DNA of 64,000 nucleotides from Cucumis sativus (Eukaryota > Streptophyta > Magnoliopsida > Cucurbitales > Cucurbitaceae). Under the pieces are notes generated by a model. That model did not search any database, was not told the DNA's origin, and worked only from the letters and a program-made list of their open reading frames with translations. Positions 13,274 through 23,990 of the stretch are shown one piece after another. A program made the position numbers and the translations under genes. The number at the start of each line of letters is the position of its first letter. Position 1 is the stretch's first letter. The DNA lies in assembly GCF_000004075.3 (NCBI RefSeq), contig NC_026661.2, positions 2,976,001 through 3,040,000 of the forward strand, given 5' to 3'.

Positions 13274-16020
13274 GCTTTAAAATTGAGCCCTAACATCTAG
13301 TGTTATATTAGGGCTGGACTACTTATGTGTAGAGCCCTAACTTTAGTTTTGTATGTTATCCTCATTCCTCCAAGTGGACACTATCTATGCTCAATACTCA
13401 TTATTTTGTTTGTGGCCATTAGATTAGTAGGGAGATCGTGAGGTCTTCATTTTTACCTTTCTCGGGGATAGTATGGAGTTTTATCTCACAGTAAAAAAAA
13501 AAAGTAGTTCATCTATCTTATAAAGAGTGTGAATTTCTTGGTTTTTTCCAATATGAGACTCTCAATATTAACGGGTATGAAAAATTGGTCTTATGGTAAA
13601 AGTAACTGGATAATTAGCTTCGAAAGAGTTTAATGTGAATATGTATTTTACATTTCAAATGAAGACTAAATGAATATTAGATAGTCGAAGGTAGTATTAA
13701 AGTATTTTACATTTCAAATGAAGACTAAATGAATATTAGATAGTGGAAGGTAGTATTAAAGTTTTATGAGAGTTTGAAATCATGATATCAAGCATTTTGG
13801 TAATAATATATCTCATGCGAAATCATGATTCCAAGCATTTGGTATTATAAAAGTCCAAAAAAAAGTTCCAAGTAGGCTTTTTAACATTAACTTTTAAATG
13901 TAGAAAAAGAAAAGAAAAGAAAGGAAAAGTTGTGGGGGGAGACAAGATCTGCAAAGGGCTAAATTTGGTAATAAAAATGGGTTTGATCTTATCCAATGAC
14001 TCCAAACGTGTCCTTACTATCCTTCATTCCACATGCCAATATGCTCTCTCTTCCCCCCAAATATTATTTCATCCATCCTCTAAAGTCTAAACCCCCTCAA
14101 ACAAATTCTTTTCTTTTCCAAATTCACACCAATCACATATCATTCCTACAACCTTGCTTTCCTCCTAAGTTTTTGTGTCGATACCCGAACTCTCTGTTAT
14201 ATGTATGCATGACACGTATCAAAAACGTTCAACAAATATTAATAATGAATAGGAGAGAGTTGGTAAACTCGAATCTCTAAAACTTCTTATAAAAAAAATA
14301 CATAAGATTCTTTAATATTACAATACTAAATAATTCTTACTAACCTTACTTTCTTACACATTATCTCACAATCAAAGGTGGAGAATATTTGAATCATCTT
14401 GACCTTCATCACACAGTGAAGTTGTATAATCTGAATTTTTTTTAACACTATCAACTTCTAATTCTCTGTTATTTACGTCTTGTCATTCTTTCTAATTGTA
14501 AGAAGATTATTATTTAACAGTAAGTCTAGAAATTAGTTTCAATAAGTTAAAAAATGAGAGATAATTAAACAAATTTGAAAATTTGGAAACAAAAACTTAA
14601 TTAATTTGACATTATAGCTTTAGGTGAGTAATTGGCTACAAAAAGACCTATGTGTAGAGTCCACATGCAATAGAGGGAGATGAAATAAGTGAGCTCCAGT
14701 GTTTAAAATTTTAATGCTAGAACCTACGTAATCCCTTAGGTAAAATTTGTGCTCTTTATTATTATTTAATGTTAATTATCGTATATTATTTTAGTCCATT
14801 ATTATTATGGATTATGTTCTTCAACGTAAGACCCAATTAAATGTAATTGGCTAAGTTTTCACCAACATCAAGAGAAATTACACCAACAATAGTAATCAAA
14901 GAATCCAATTGGTCTCTCTGCCCTTTGGCATTGTGCTAAACTCTTTTAATTTCTTCATTGGGATATGGGAAAGATGTCTAGCTTCCACCTATGTAGTTAA
15001 TTATACTTTCAAAATTATTCTCACTGTCTTTGCCTTTATCCAAGTAGATGCTTAATCAAGATCTATTCTTTTTTCTCCTATTCTAGAAGAGTGATTTAAT
15101 CGTGAATAATTTTTTTATCTTAATTCACTTGATTATACTATTTAATTAATGAAAATATTCAAATTTATTAATTAAGTGATAGATTATTTTTTAAACTTTT
15201 TTTAAAAAATGAATTGAGTTAGTGTATTTTTGTCTTTAGGTTCTTTTTGTTATTTTTTAAAAGTCAATTTTAGGTTTCTTAAAATGTAATTTAATCTTAA
15301 TATTAGTTAAAAACATTACGAGTTAATCCTGTTCGTATATATATATACACACAAGTAGAACTTGCAATACAAAAAAAAAAAATGCTGCAATATTATTAGT
15401 AAAGTTTAGCTCTCTCTCTTATATTTTCTTTTTAAATCTTTTTAAAGAATTGAGATATATAATAATTTTATTCAACAACCATTTGATTCTATGATATTCT
15501 ATTGTCAAGTTAACACATCAACTAGATATTAAAGTTGTTAAATCTTAAATAAACCCTTTAATTTATACTTTTCACTTTCCCTCCTGACCATTTGGTCAAA
15601 CTCATGTAGTGGTTGATAGGCTAAACTTTACTAATTAGAAAATAAGATACTTAAATTTAAAAAAAATAATCATAACTCTTTTCAACTTGCATGAATAAAA
15701 ATGTATCCCCTTAATCTGGAATCGATCGATATCCAAAAACTATACACTTCTTCATATTTAAATGAAAGATTACGTAATACCTTAACATTATATTATCGTC
15801 TCTTATCAACATAAATAAAATCTAATGGTTAAGATTAAGACAACATTTCTCCTAAAAAATCATCTATTTGAATATTCATCTTTAACATCTTATGATATAT
15901 TTTATTATTTTCTTTAAAAAAAATCAATATGATCTGTTCGAGTGGAAGATGTTTTTTACTTTAAAAAAAATGCATTTTGTAGGTGAAGATGAGTGTAGAG
16001 AAGTGACCTTTAAACCCTCA
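13274..16020. other. Intergenic DNA between THF1 and the DUF3774 cluster
   Basis: AT-rich, no supported gene. It contains the 59-bp tandem duplication listed separately. Open frames at 13823-14005 and 13996-14280 are short, of mixed composition and without any domain or splice logic. Confidence 0.5.
13644..13761. repeat. 59-bp tandem duplication
   Basis: Two direct copies start at 13644 and 13703 with TATTTTACATTTCAAATGAA. They differ by about one base (GTCGAAGG versus GTGGAAGG). The near-identity points to a recent local duplication. Confidence 0.85.
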
Positions 16021-16152
16021 AGTTTTTTGGTTCTATAAATAAAGAAGTCATGTTCTTTACTTCATCATAATCCAACCATTTTTTGGAGAGCCCAAATTTG
16101 CCACTTCCAAAATCCTCTCTCTCTCTAAACAAATTGGTGACAATTTTTCTTC

Positions 16153-16389
16153 ATGGCTGGTGAGCAACAACAGTATACGACTAACTTCAATTCTAATTCC
16201 TCCATCAAAACTAACTTCTCTATTTATCCTAATCATACTTCTAGTAAGTCTTCTTCTTCTTCTTCCAAGTATCCCACCAAATTTTCTCACAATGGCTCCG
16301 TCTCTCAGGGTGAGAAAGACAAGATAAAAAAGGCTGAAGAGTCTCTTCGAACCGTCATGTATTTGAGTTGTTGGGGCCCTAATTCATGA
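16153..16389 (+). CDS. DUF3774 wound-induced small protein, divergent member (WIP-like 1)
   Basis: Intronless, 78 aa, ATG at 16153, stop TGA. A TATA box (CTATAAAT, 16033-16040) lies 113 bp before the start. Only the last 18 residues carry the family signature AEESLRTVMYLSCWGPNS. The first 60 residues are Ser/Asn/Lys-rich and lack the VGVVEALKDQG block of the neighbours, so this is the most divergent of the seven in its N-terminal half. No signal peptide or membrane segment is visible. I see none of the AAACCAGGGG-type boxes found before the next genes. In Arabidopsis the family (Pfam PF12609) has wound- and hypoxia-induced members; the molecular role is poorly known. It is the first gene of the array and lies alone, 3.6 kb before the next. 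Confidence 0.85.
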   Translation: MAGEQQQYTTNFNSNSSIKTNFSIYPNHTSSKSSSSSSKYPTKFSHNGSVSQGEKDKIKKAEESLRTVMYLSCWGPNS

Positions 16390-18057
16390 TGTGAAATTTT
16401 CATTCAAGAAAATTAATCAAAGACTTGAAACATCATTGATGCAAGAAAAAATTTAAGACGGTATTTCACACCCTACATCAGAGCGCACATGGTTATGAAA
16501 CGAATCATATGTGTAATCAACTGTTATCGACGTCGGCGAAACATCCATATTGTGACAGGTGTTATTCATCTTTCACTTCTGATTTTTTTTAAGACTTTGT
16601 TAGTATAACTACTTAGTGGTGGATCGAAAAGGAGATGGTACATTAGAAGCTATCGTGAACCGAAAATGATGATGATTTAATTTTGAGCGTCTAACTTTGA
16701 TACTCTACGAGGCAATCTTTTTGTAGTTATTGATTTAATTATTTTGTGCCTCGTTTTTTATTGGATTAACTCGCATTCTGTAATTAATTTACATTTTAGT
16801 AACTAAAAAGTTTATGTTTTCATTGTTTTGGCATTAGAAAATTATATTTTAATTTGTTAGGAGATTAGCATTTTTCTGTGTATTATTAATCCAGCCAGTC
16901 AGTTTTAACATTTAACAACTTTTTATTTCAAGAAAATTAGACCTTAAACTAATTGAATTACTTAACATTGTTATATATATGTTTATACAGAGAGATAATC
17001 GATTAAAATTGGTATTAATATTTCATCAAATCGAAATTTGAAGATGAGCATAAACCAAGTGATAAATAACACAAAGATCAATAATCAAAACATTAAAAAG
17101 AAGATGTCTCATAACTGTCCAAAAATCCCATCATAAAATACTTGTAGCACACAAGATGAGGTAAAAAGGTTCAAACAGTTTTGCTATATCTTGTTAGGGT
17201 GGAAACACAAAGTCAAAACATAACTAAAACTAATCGACTGGCTTAGTAATTTGGTTTTTGTTTTTATTGCATAAATCGTATGTATTGGTTAAAAGTTTAA
17301 GAAAATGAAGCCAAATATGTATATTTTTGTCGAGTATGTTCACCCTCTCTTTCTTCACTTTCATAGGTCACCTATCTCTTATAGCAACAGCACAATCTAA
17401 GAATCGTCTTTGTTGCAATGTCATTTAAAGGATTGTCTTCATAGCAGCACCATCAAGCCTTCCTGTCACAATTGTCACTATCAAGTGTTGCCCTCATTGC
17501 CTTTACATTATTATCGACCATCATCTCCTTGCAGTAGCCGTGTCGTCGTATCGCTTCCTTGACAGTAACAGAAATTGTCCTCCTCTATTCTCTTTTTTAC
17601 TTGATTTTTTTTCAAAGAATCTTATGGCCTCTCAACCCCATCAACCATCAACACAAGAGAGTCCAACTATTGTGTTCAAAAACCAAATTGAGAAGATAAT
17701 TAAATCGACATGATTAGTTTTTGTGTCTTATTGAACACTAAAATTAACACCAATTGGTTTAATTTGATACTCCACTAGACCTAAAATCGAAATAACCGAA
17801 ATGAATATTATTCTTAGTTTTTGTCCATACATTGAAAAGGAAGCCTATAACTAATCACTTTTTGAAAAAAGATAAATCACATTTTTTTTGGGTAAATATA
17901 AAAAAATCATTTTTAATATTTTTGGCAAGGCCATTCTCAATTTTTTTTTCCTGTAATAGATATTAATAATTCCTAATTAGGTTATTTAAAGATTAATAAA
18001 TTTTGTTAATAAAAGGTTTTGTATTTTTTTTAATATAACAAGGATAGGGGATTGAGA
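16390..18057. other. Intergenic DNA with a GC-richer patch
   Basis: No gene supported. About 17340-17610 is richer in GC and C-biased, with repeated CAGCA/GTCAC-like words (CACCATCAAGCC, GTCACAATTGTCACTATC). It may be a decayed gene or transposon piece, but no frame gives a recognisable protein. Confidence 0.45.
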
Positions 18058-19593
18058 AAAATTAAAGGATTTTTTTTAAAAATAATGTAAAATTTGAAAC
18101 ATATTTCAAAAATAGGGTAGATGCAAAACTATTTTCAAAAATAGGTGTTTTGAGGTGAAGTCGTGGACGGGGTACACGACTTCCATGCAGTGGACCCCAC
18201 ATACTCTATTTTTTCCTTATTTTTATATTTATACTACACTGGGCCCCACATTTTTTAATTTTCTCATTATTTATATACGTGGGTCCCACACACTTCACTT
18301 TTTCTCATTATTTATATATACATACTCACATATAATATAATATATATATTATACATTTAAATTCTAAAAATATCTTTCTTTATTAAATTAATTTATTTTT
18401 TTTATTTTTTTCTTTATATATATTTAAATATCACAATCTTCAATCTTCAATTTTTCTTATTAAATTCATTTTTCTAATTTAATTTAATTCTTTCTTAATC
18501 AAAATTATACATATATTTTTTTTCCAATTTTCAATTTTTTTAAAAAAATCTCATATATTAACAAAACATGTTATTAAAAATATATTAAACAAATTAAAAG
18601 AGTAATAATAATAATTGAGATAAGTTAAAATTACTAAAAAAAATAATAATAATAACACTTGAAGCCACACACATTGATAATTGAATAAAAAGAAATTCAT
18701 GTTTATGGTAAAAGGAAAAAAACAAGAATTGGTTCGATTACAAATTAAATTTAAAAACTTAATGGATAATTTTGAATTGCAAATTTATTGTTATTATTAT
18801 TTTTAGAGTACGTTTCAACTTCTTTCAATTACTATTATTATTTTTATTTGTTTAATGTATTTTTTAATAACATATTTGGTTAATATATGTGTTTTTTTAA
18901 ACAGAAAATTAGAAAAAGATATATATAATTTTGGTTAAGAAATAATTAAATTAAATTAGAAAAGATGAATTAATAAGAAAATTTGAAGATTGAGATATTA
19001 AATAAATATATATATAATAATATATATAATAAATTATTATTATTATTACTCTTTTAATTTGTTTAATATATTTTTAATAACATGTTTTGTTAATATATGA
19101 GATTTTTTTTAAAAAAATTGAAAATTGGAAAAAAAATATATGTATAATTTTGATTAAGAAAGAATTAAATTAAATTAGAAAAATGAATTTAATAAGAAAA
19201 ATTGAAGATCGAAGATTGTGATATTTAAATATATATAAAGAAAAAAATAAAAAAATAAATTAATTTAATAAAGAAAGATATTTTTAGAATTTGAATGTAT
19301 AATATATATATATTATTATATGTGAGTATGTATATATAAATAATGAGAAAAAATGAAGTGTGTGGGACCCACGTATATAAATAATGAGAAAATTAAAAAA
19401 TGTGGGGCCCAGTGTAGTATAAATATAAAAATAAGGAAAAAATAGAGTATGTGGGGGCCACTACATGGAAGTCGTGTACCCCGTCCACGACTTCACCTCA
19501 AAACACCTATTTTTGAAAATAGTTTTGCATCTACCCTATTTTTGAAATATGTTTCAAATTTTACATTATTTTTAAAAAAAATCCAAAATTAAA
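18058..19593. mobile_element. Long-TIR fold-back element with 9-bp target duplication (Mutator-like, non-autonomous)
   Basis: The element runs 18067-19584 and begins GGATTTTTTTTAAAAATAAT; its end is the reverse complement. Left arm 18067-18616 and right arm about 19034-19584 are inverted repeats of about 550 bp. By eye I count about five substitutions and a few small indels, so about 99% identity. AAAATTAAA flanks it directly on both sides (18058-18066 and 19585-19593), a 9-bp target site duplication as made by Mutator-like elements. Near each end lies a small hairpin, GAAGTCGTG...CACGACTTC (18157-18183 and its mirror). The central spacer holds no coding frame. Part of it (about 18846-19010) is a diverged direct copy of the inner right arm. 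It is too short for a transposase, so it would need one in trans. Superfamily rests on TIR length and duplication size. Confidence 0.82.
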
Positions 19594-19896
19594 ATAACTG
19601 AAGTTATGAATTAAAAATATGATTGAACCCAAAAAAATATTTTAGAGATAAGATTAAAAAAAACGCGGAACGTGGCGAGCTGTTTTTAAGAATCCGTTGT
19701 TTTCCGTTTCCCACAATCCAGGGGGAGAGAAATCAAGGTGGTATTTCATTTCCAATGTCCAACTTTATCGGATATATATGCCCAATTGTTTTTAGCTACT
19801 CGAAACCCAATTATACCCCCCACACTTACAATCCCCAAACGCGGTATCAAGTGGCAATTATGTCTATTTACTATAAAAAGCAACCCAACAAAAGCA

Positions 19897-19907
19897 AAAC
19901 CAGGGGC
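19897..19907 (+). promoter_or_regulatory. HRPE-like box, second DUF3774 gene
   Basis: AAACCAGGGGC is an exact match to the hypoxia-responsive promoter element AAACCA(G/C)(G/C)(G/C)GC known as a group VII ERF target. It lies about 20 bp before the TATA box (GTATATAAA, about 19929-19937) and 129 bp before the start codon. Binding is inferred. Confidence 0.6.
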
Positions 19908-20035
19908 AGTTTGTTTGTTTTGTTGTGTGTATATAAAAAAAACCCCAACACCCCTAAAATTCAGTTCAACCAACAAAAATTGAAATCCAAGAAGCAAAGT
20001 ATTGAGAAATTTTTATAGTGAAAAGAAAAGGGATA

Positions 20036-20284
20036 ATGAGTTCATCAACAAGAGCTTTGGTTGTAGCAGCCACCGTCGGCGTCGTGGAAGCACTGAAGGA
20101 TCAAGGAATTTGCCGGTGGAATCATCTCTTAAGATCGGCGCACCACTACGCTAGAAACCATGTCCGGTCTATTTCTCAGGCTAAGAAGCTTTCATCCGCC
20201 GTGCCTTCCGCCAACCGCTTCCAACAGTCGGAGGAATCCCTGAGGACGGTCATGTATCTTAGTTGTTGGGGTCCTAATAACTGA
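20036..20284 (+). CDS. DUF3774 wound-induced small protein (WIP-like 2)
   Basis: Intronless, 82 aa. I chose the ATG at 20036 because the paralogues all start MSSS or MS there; the frame is open a few codons further up but without ATG. Residues 6-30 (RALVVAATVGVVEALKDQGI then CRWNH) form the shared N-terminal block, mildly hydrophobic then charged. Residues 31-64 are basic and Ser-rich (HHYARNHVRS). Residues 65-82 are the signature SEESLRTVMYLSCWGPNN. No signal peptide is evident. About 75 of 82 residues equal the next gene, so the two are a recent tandem pair. The fold-back element ends about 450 bp upstream. A TATA box is at 19929-19937. Expected behaviour, from the family, is induction by wounding or low oxygen; biochemical function is unknown. 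Confidence 0.93.
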   Translation: MSSSTRALVVAATVGVVEALKDQGICRWNHLLRSAHHYARNHVRSISQAKKLSSAVPSANRFQQSEESLRTVMYLSCWGPNN

Positions 20285-21240
20285 GCTGAACTGAAAACCC
20301 GTCCGTAAATTACTCCGGTATGGACCGGCGCTGGTTCAGTTTTTGGATCATGATTGTAATCAATTGTAGACAGTTTAGCGGCCTTTTTTTTTTATTCTTT
20401 TTTTTTTGGAAGGATTGTAAAAGCAATTCACTTCTTGATTATTTAATAGAATTGACATAAAGAAAGGCTTCTTCAGCACTTCAATTTCCGTTGCACGTTA
20501 ATTATTATTTTTGATTAAGTGGGATCATTTTTTGTTATAATTAAACTCTATATCAACCTCTATGTATTGTAAAAGAAAACATGAACATAACATAAAGTAA
20601 ACTCCTAATTTTATCAGATTATACTCTAATTTGTTATTTGCCATTTTAATCCATGTTCAATTTTGCCTAATTTGTTCATTCAGACTTATTATTAATTTCA
20701 ATTAAATAAAGCTATGCTTAAAGTAAGTTGGATCACTTTACCAATTAACCATTGGAAAAAGAATCTAAGGCACTTAATATCATTAAGAAGGAATAGCTCT
20801 AGGATTGTGTTCCATTTATCTGAATGCATATATAATAGTTCATATAAATCTTCTTAAAGAAAAGAAGCAATGCATACAAATAAATATCCCACAAAACTTG
20901 GGATTAACAAGAAAAATTAAAGCAGATTAATGTCAAAGTTATGTTTCTATTTGGTTTAATGTGAATCAAAGGTTAATAATAATCATAAGAAGAAGAAAGG
21001 TGGGATCTGGTGAGTGCAATCCACTAGCCACTAGTTTGCGCTAGAAATTCCAAGGTTGTATGAGACACGTGGAAATGAAAATGTTAAACCGTGTGCTATC
21101 AAATTTCAGAATCTTACTTGAAATCCCAATCCTATCCTCTTCACATCCGTCTCCAAAAGTCGGTTTCAAGGGATATTTATGTCCATTTACAAGAAAACAA
21201 TATATCATGGGTTGGATCCCACCGGGAAATAAACAAACAT
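20285..21240. other. Spacer between DUF3774 genes 2 and 3
   Basis: 3' flank of gene 2 and upstream flank of gene 3. The first 60 bp after each stop are alike in the two genes (ACTCCGGT...GGAC/TGGCG), showing that the duplication included the 3' untranslated region. CACGTG is at 21066-21071. No further gene. Confidence 0.5.
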
Positions 21241-21244
21241 ACCA

Positions 21245-21255
21245 AAACCGGAGGC
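21245..21255 (+). promoter_or_regulatory. Degenerate HRPE-like box, third DUF3774 gene
   Basis: AAACCGGAGGC sits at the place where gene 2 has its exact element, about 40 bp before the TATA box (TGTATAAAAA, 21287-21296). It differs from the consensus at two positions, so it is either weakened or not used. Confidence 0.3.
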
Positions 21256-21389
21256 TTTCTATTCCAAAGGCTGCGACCAGGCCTATGTATAAAAACCACC
21301 TCCACTATCCCACACTTCACAATCAAATTTCACCAACAAATTAAAATTGAAATTCAAAAGCGATTATTGTAGAGTGAAGAAAAAATCAA

Positions 21390-21638
21390 ATGAGTTCATC
21401 AACAAGAGCGTTGTTTGTAGCGGCCACCGTCGGCGTTGTGGAGGCACTTAAGGATCAAGGAATTTGCCGGTGGAATCATATCTTAAGATCGGCACATCAC
21501 TACGCCAGAAACCATGTTGGGTCTCTTTCTCAGGCTAAGAAGTTCTCCTCCGCCGTGTCTTCCGCCAACCGCCTCCAACAGTCGGAGGAATCTCTCAGAA
21601 CAGTTATGTATCTTAGCTGTTGGGGTCCTAATAACTGA
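21390..21638 (+). CDS. DUF3774 wound-induced small protein (WIP-like 3)
   Basis: Intronless, 82 aa, ATG at 21390, stop TGA. It is the near-copy of gene 2 (about 91% identical by eye). The seven changes are mostly conservative (V9F, L31I, I46L, L52F, F62L) plus R44G and P57S. The N-terminal block VGVVEALKDQGICRWN and the tail SEESLRTVMYLSCWGPNN are unchanged. A TATA box at 21287-21296 lies about 95 bp before the start. A frame-shifted open frame at 21514-21714 is only a shadow. The promoter has a CACGTG box but only a degenerate hypoxia box, so its expression could differ from gene 2. Confidence 0.93.
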   Translation: MSSSTRALFVAATVGVVEALKDQGICRWNHILRSAHHYARNHVGSLSQAKKFSSAVSSANRLQQSEESLRTVMYLSCWGPNN

Positions 21639-23545
21639 AATCATCCCACCAGATCATACTCCGGTTGGACTGGCGGCGGTTCGGGTCAAAAAAGATATTG
21701 CTGTCCGGTTTTGAAGCACTTGAGCTCACTTTATCTTCCTCCCTTCTTCATCAGTTTGTAATTGTAATTAAATGTTTAATGGAGGATTTGGGAGAGTCTG
21801 ATTCTTTCAACAATTGTAAACCCAATATTTCCCTTCTTAATAATAGCGGATTATTGATCGATTATTGAAGGAAAAAATGGACTTCAACTTAGGTTGGGTG
21901 ACTATTTAACTACTGAATTAGTAACTGATAATAGAGCATCAAGTTGAGGTTCAACCTCTGACCAATACTAAATCGTTGATGCTTGAATCTATTAATTTTT
22001 CAATTGGACTAAAGTAATTAGTAATTAGAGAGCATCCCTTTCATCATCCATCTACGATGATCACACCCTGCACAATATTTTGGTAAATATTTGATTTTAG
22101 ATTTTAGTAAATGTTTTGAGTGTAAAAATTTAAGTCTGCCAATAAGCTAGCTAAGAGAAAATGTTATGTTATTTACTTATTAGTTAACATTTAACACATA
22201 CAAATCTATAAAAGATGAAATTTCATCTGGATCATGTTGAAAATCACTCTATAATTTTCATTTTAATTGATTAATCAATCTAACACATACCAATATTAAT
22301 TTAATATTTGTTTACACAATAATACTTTAGCAGTAAAAGATGAATATATATAGAAAAAAGTGGAAAATTCCTAAGCTTTCTTTCCTATTAAAAAGAAAAA
22401 AGGATACATGTTTTCAAACAATTGTTACACTTGGATTTATTCTTCACCTTGGTTAATTCACTCAATATATGAATATATTCGTATATGGTCAGTTTGTGAA
22501 CTAAAATTTTATAGAGAAATTGTTTCAAATATATAAAATTGACAATTGTGTTGACTCGCAAATTTTGTTTTGTTCAGTTTTGACTTGTTTTGGTTTGCAT
22601 GGCAAAAAGAATTTGTAATTGGACTTTTACTCTCGTATTTGGACATTTTTGTGGTGCATGATTTGCTTCTAAAATATTGAGAGAAAGAAGATATGACTGA
22701 GCAAGAATGAATAAAATAGCTTCGCGATTAAAACAATTATATATACACAGAACCAAAAGCGTGTTGTTTCTCTCGTATCTAACATCGTCTAGTGTTGAGT
22801 CTTTGATATCTAGAGCAGTTCAAGCTTCTTTAGTATGATGAATTAAAGAACTATCATGTACATCTTGATAAAGGACATGATTTAGGGGAAGGTCCTCTAA
22901 TTTATTTCCTTAATCTATTGGTTGATGAGAAACATGATTATTAAAGGAGAGGTTTTGATTAACAAAATCTATCTTTGAAATAGTTGTAATAGAGTTATTG
23001 ACTGTAATACTCTATCACTGTCAGTACTAGTAAAAAAGTAAATGTAAATTTTTGTACTAAAAATAATCGTAATAGTTTGATTATAATTTATAAATGTCAA
23101 AGAAATAAAATTTGTAATTTCATGTCAATAAACTTTCACCATAGTTATTGCATCATCGAAATAGGTTATCGAAATAGGTTAACGATGTCGTCCATTTCTA
23201 TTATTCTGATTTAATGAGTGTTTCTATTCTCAAATATTTACTATGGTTGTTTTTATCAAAAAGTGTATATATATATATTTATAAATATAAATATTTTTAT
23301 ACATAAAAAAAGCTATAAATGACATAATATAAATAAATTAATTGAAGAAGGAAGTTGTGAATTAACAACGTTACTCCTTTTGTACAATGTTCACCCATTT
23401 TTCACAAAGAGCGGCAGAATTTAGTCACTCTCGAGTCCAACGCCTCCGGTTTAGAAAAAGGCGGTTTGAATCTCCTAATTCCCCTCCCCTAAAACCCGCC
23501 TTCCATAAAATTAAAAGCCCAACTCTACCCTCTCACTCCACTAAA
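21639..23545. other. Spacer between DUF3774 genes 3 and 4
   Basis: AT-rich, without a supported gene. The last 200 bp (23400-23600) are GC-richer and C-biased, as is common just upstream of these genes. Confidence 0.5.
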
Positions 23546-23631
23546 AAACCACCGGTTTCGAGGGGCAATATCGTCAAGTAAAGAGAAACAATAAATCCAG
23601 CCCGTCCACCGAAATAAAAAAACCAGGGGGC
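23546..23631 (+). promoter_or_regulatory. Two HRPE-like boxes, fourth DUF3774 gene
   Basis: AAACCAGGGGGC (23620-23631) contains the element with one extra G. AAACCACCGGT (23546-23556) matches the consensus AAACCA(G/C)(G/C)(G/C)GC at 10 of 11 positions. The TATA box (ATATATAAAC) follows at about 23640. Two spaced boxes would suit cooperative ERF binding; this is inference. Confidence 0.5.
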
Positions 23632-23732
23632 AGTTTCCAAATATATAAACAGCTCAACCCCATTGCACAATCAAGTTCGAAGATCGCAAAACTTTGATAA
23701 TTGAAGGGGAAAAAAAAAAAGAAAAGAAAAGA

Positions 23733-23990
23733 ATGAGTTCATCAAGAAGAGCTTGGATTGTAGCCGCCAGTGTAGGCGTGGTGGAAGCATTAAAGGATCA
23801 AGGGATTTGCCGATGGAATCACACCATTAGATCGGCGCATCAATATGCTAAAAACCATGTCAGATCGGTGCCTCAGGCCACTAGATTGACTGGCTCCTCC
23901 GCCGCCGTGGTTTCCAGCAAGCAACAGCAGAAGCAATCGGAAGAATCTTTGAGAACTGTCATGTATTTGAGCTGTTGGGGTCCCAACTAA
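23733..23990 (+). CDS. DUF3774 wound-induced small protein (WIP-like 4)
   Basis: Intronless, 85 aa. The start at 23733 (MSSSRRAW) is the first ATG; the upstream codons of the frame are a purine-rich leader without ATG. It has the shared block AASVGVVEALKDQGICRWNH, then a basic middle (IRSAHQYAKNHVRSVPQ), a short Ser/Gln linker (SSKQQQKQ) and the invariant tail SEESLRTVMYLSCWGPN. It is closest to gene 5 in the N-terminal half (both read NHTIRS and YAKNHVRS). No organelle or secretion signal is clear. The 3' flank (24000-24110) is unusually GC-rich with GCCGCCGCC and GGCGAGG words, unlike the other members. Confidence 0.93.
   Translation: MSSSRRAWIVAASVGVVEALKDQGICRWNHTIRSAHQYAKNHVRSVPQATRLTGSSAAVVSSKQQQKQSEESLRTVMYLSCWGPN

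Noticed and set aside
13996-14280. 94-aa plus-strand frame starting MTPNVSLLSF
   Set aside because: C-rich promoter-like DNA; no recognisable protein features and no downstream exon.
19623-20018. 131-aa and overlapping frames just before DUF3774 gene 2
   Set aside because: They cover the promoter and TATA box of gene 2 and have no protein-like pattern.
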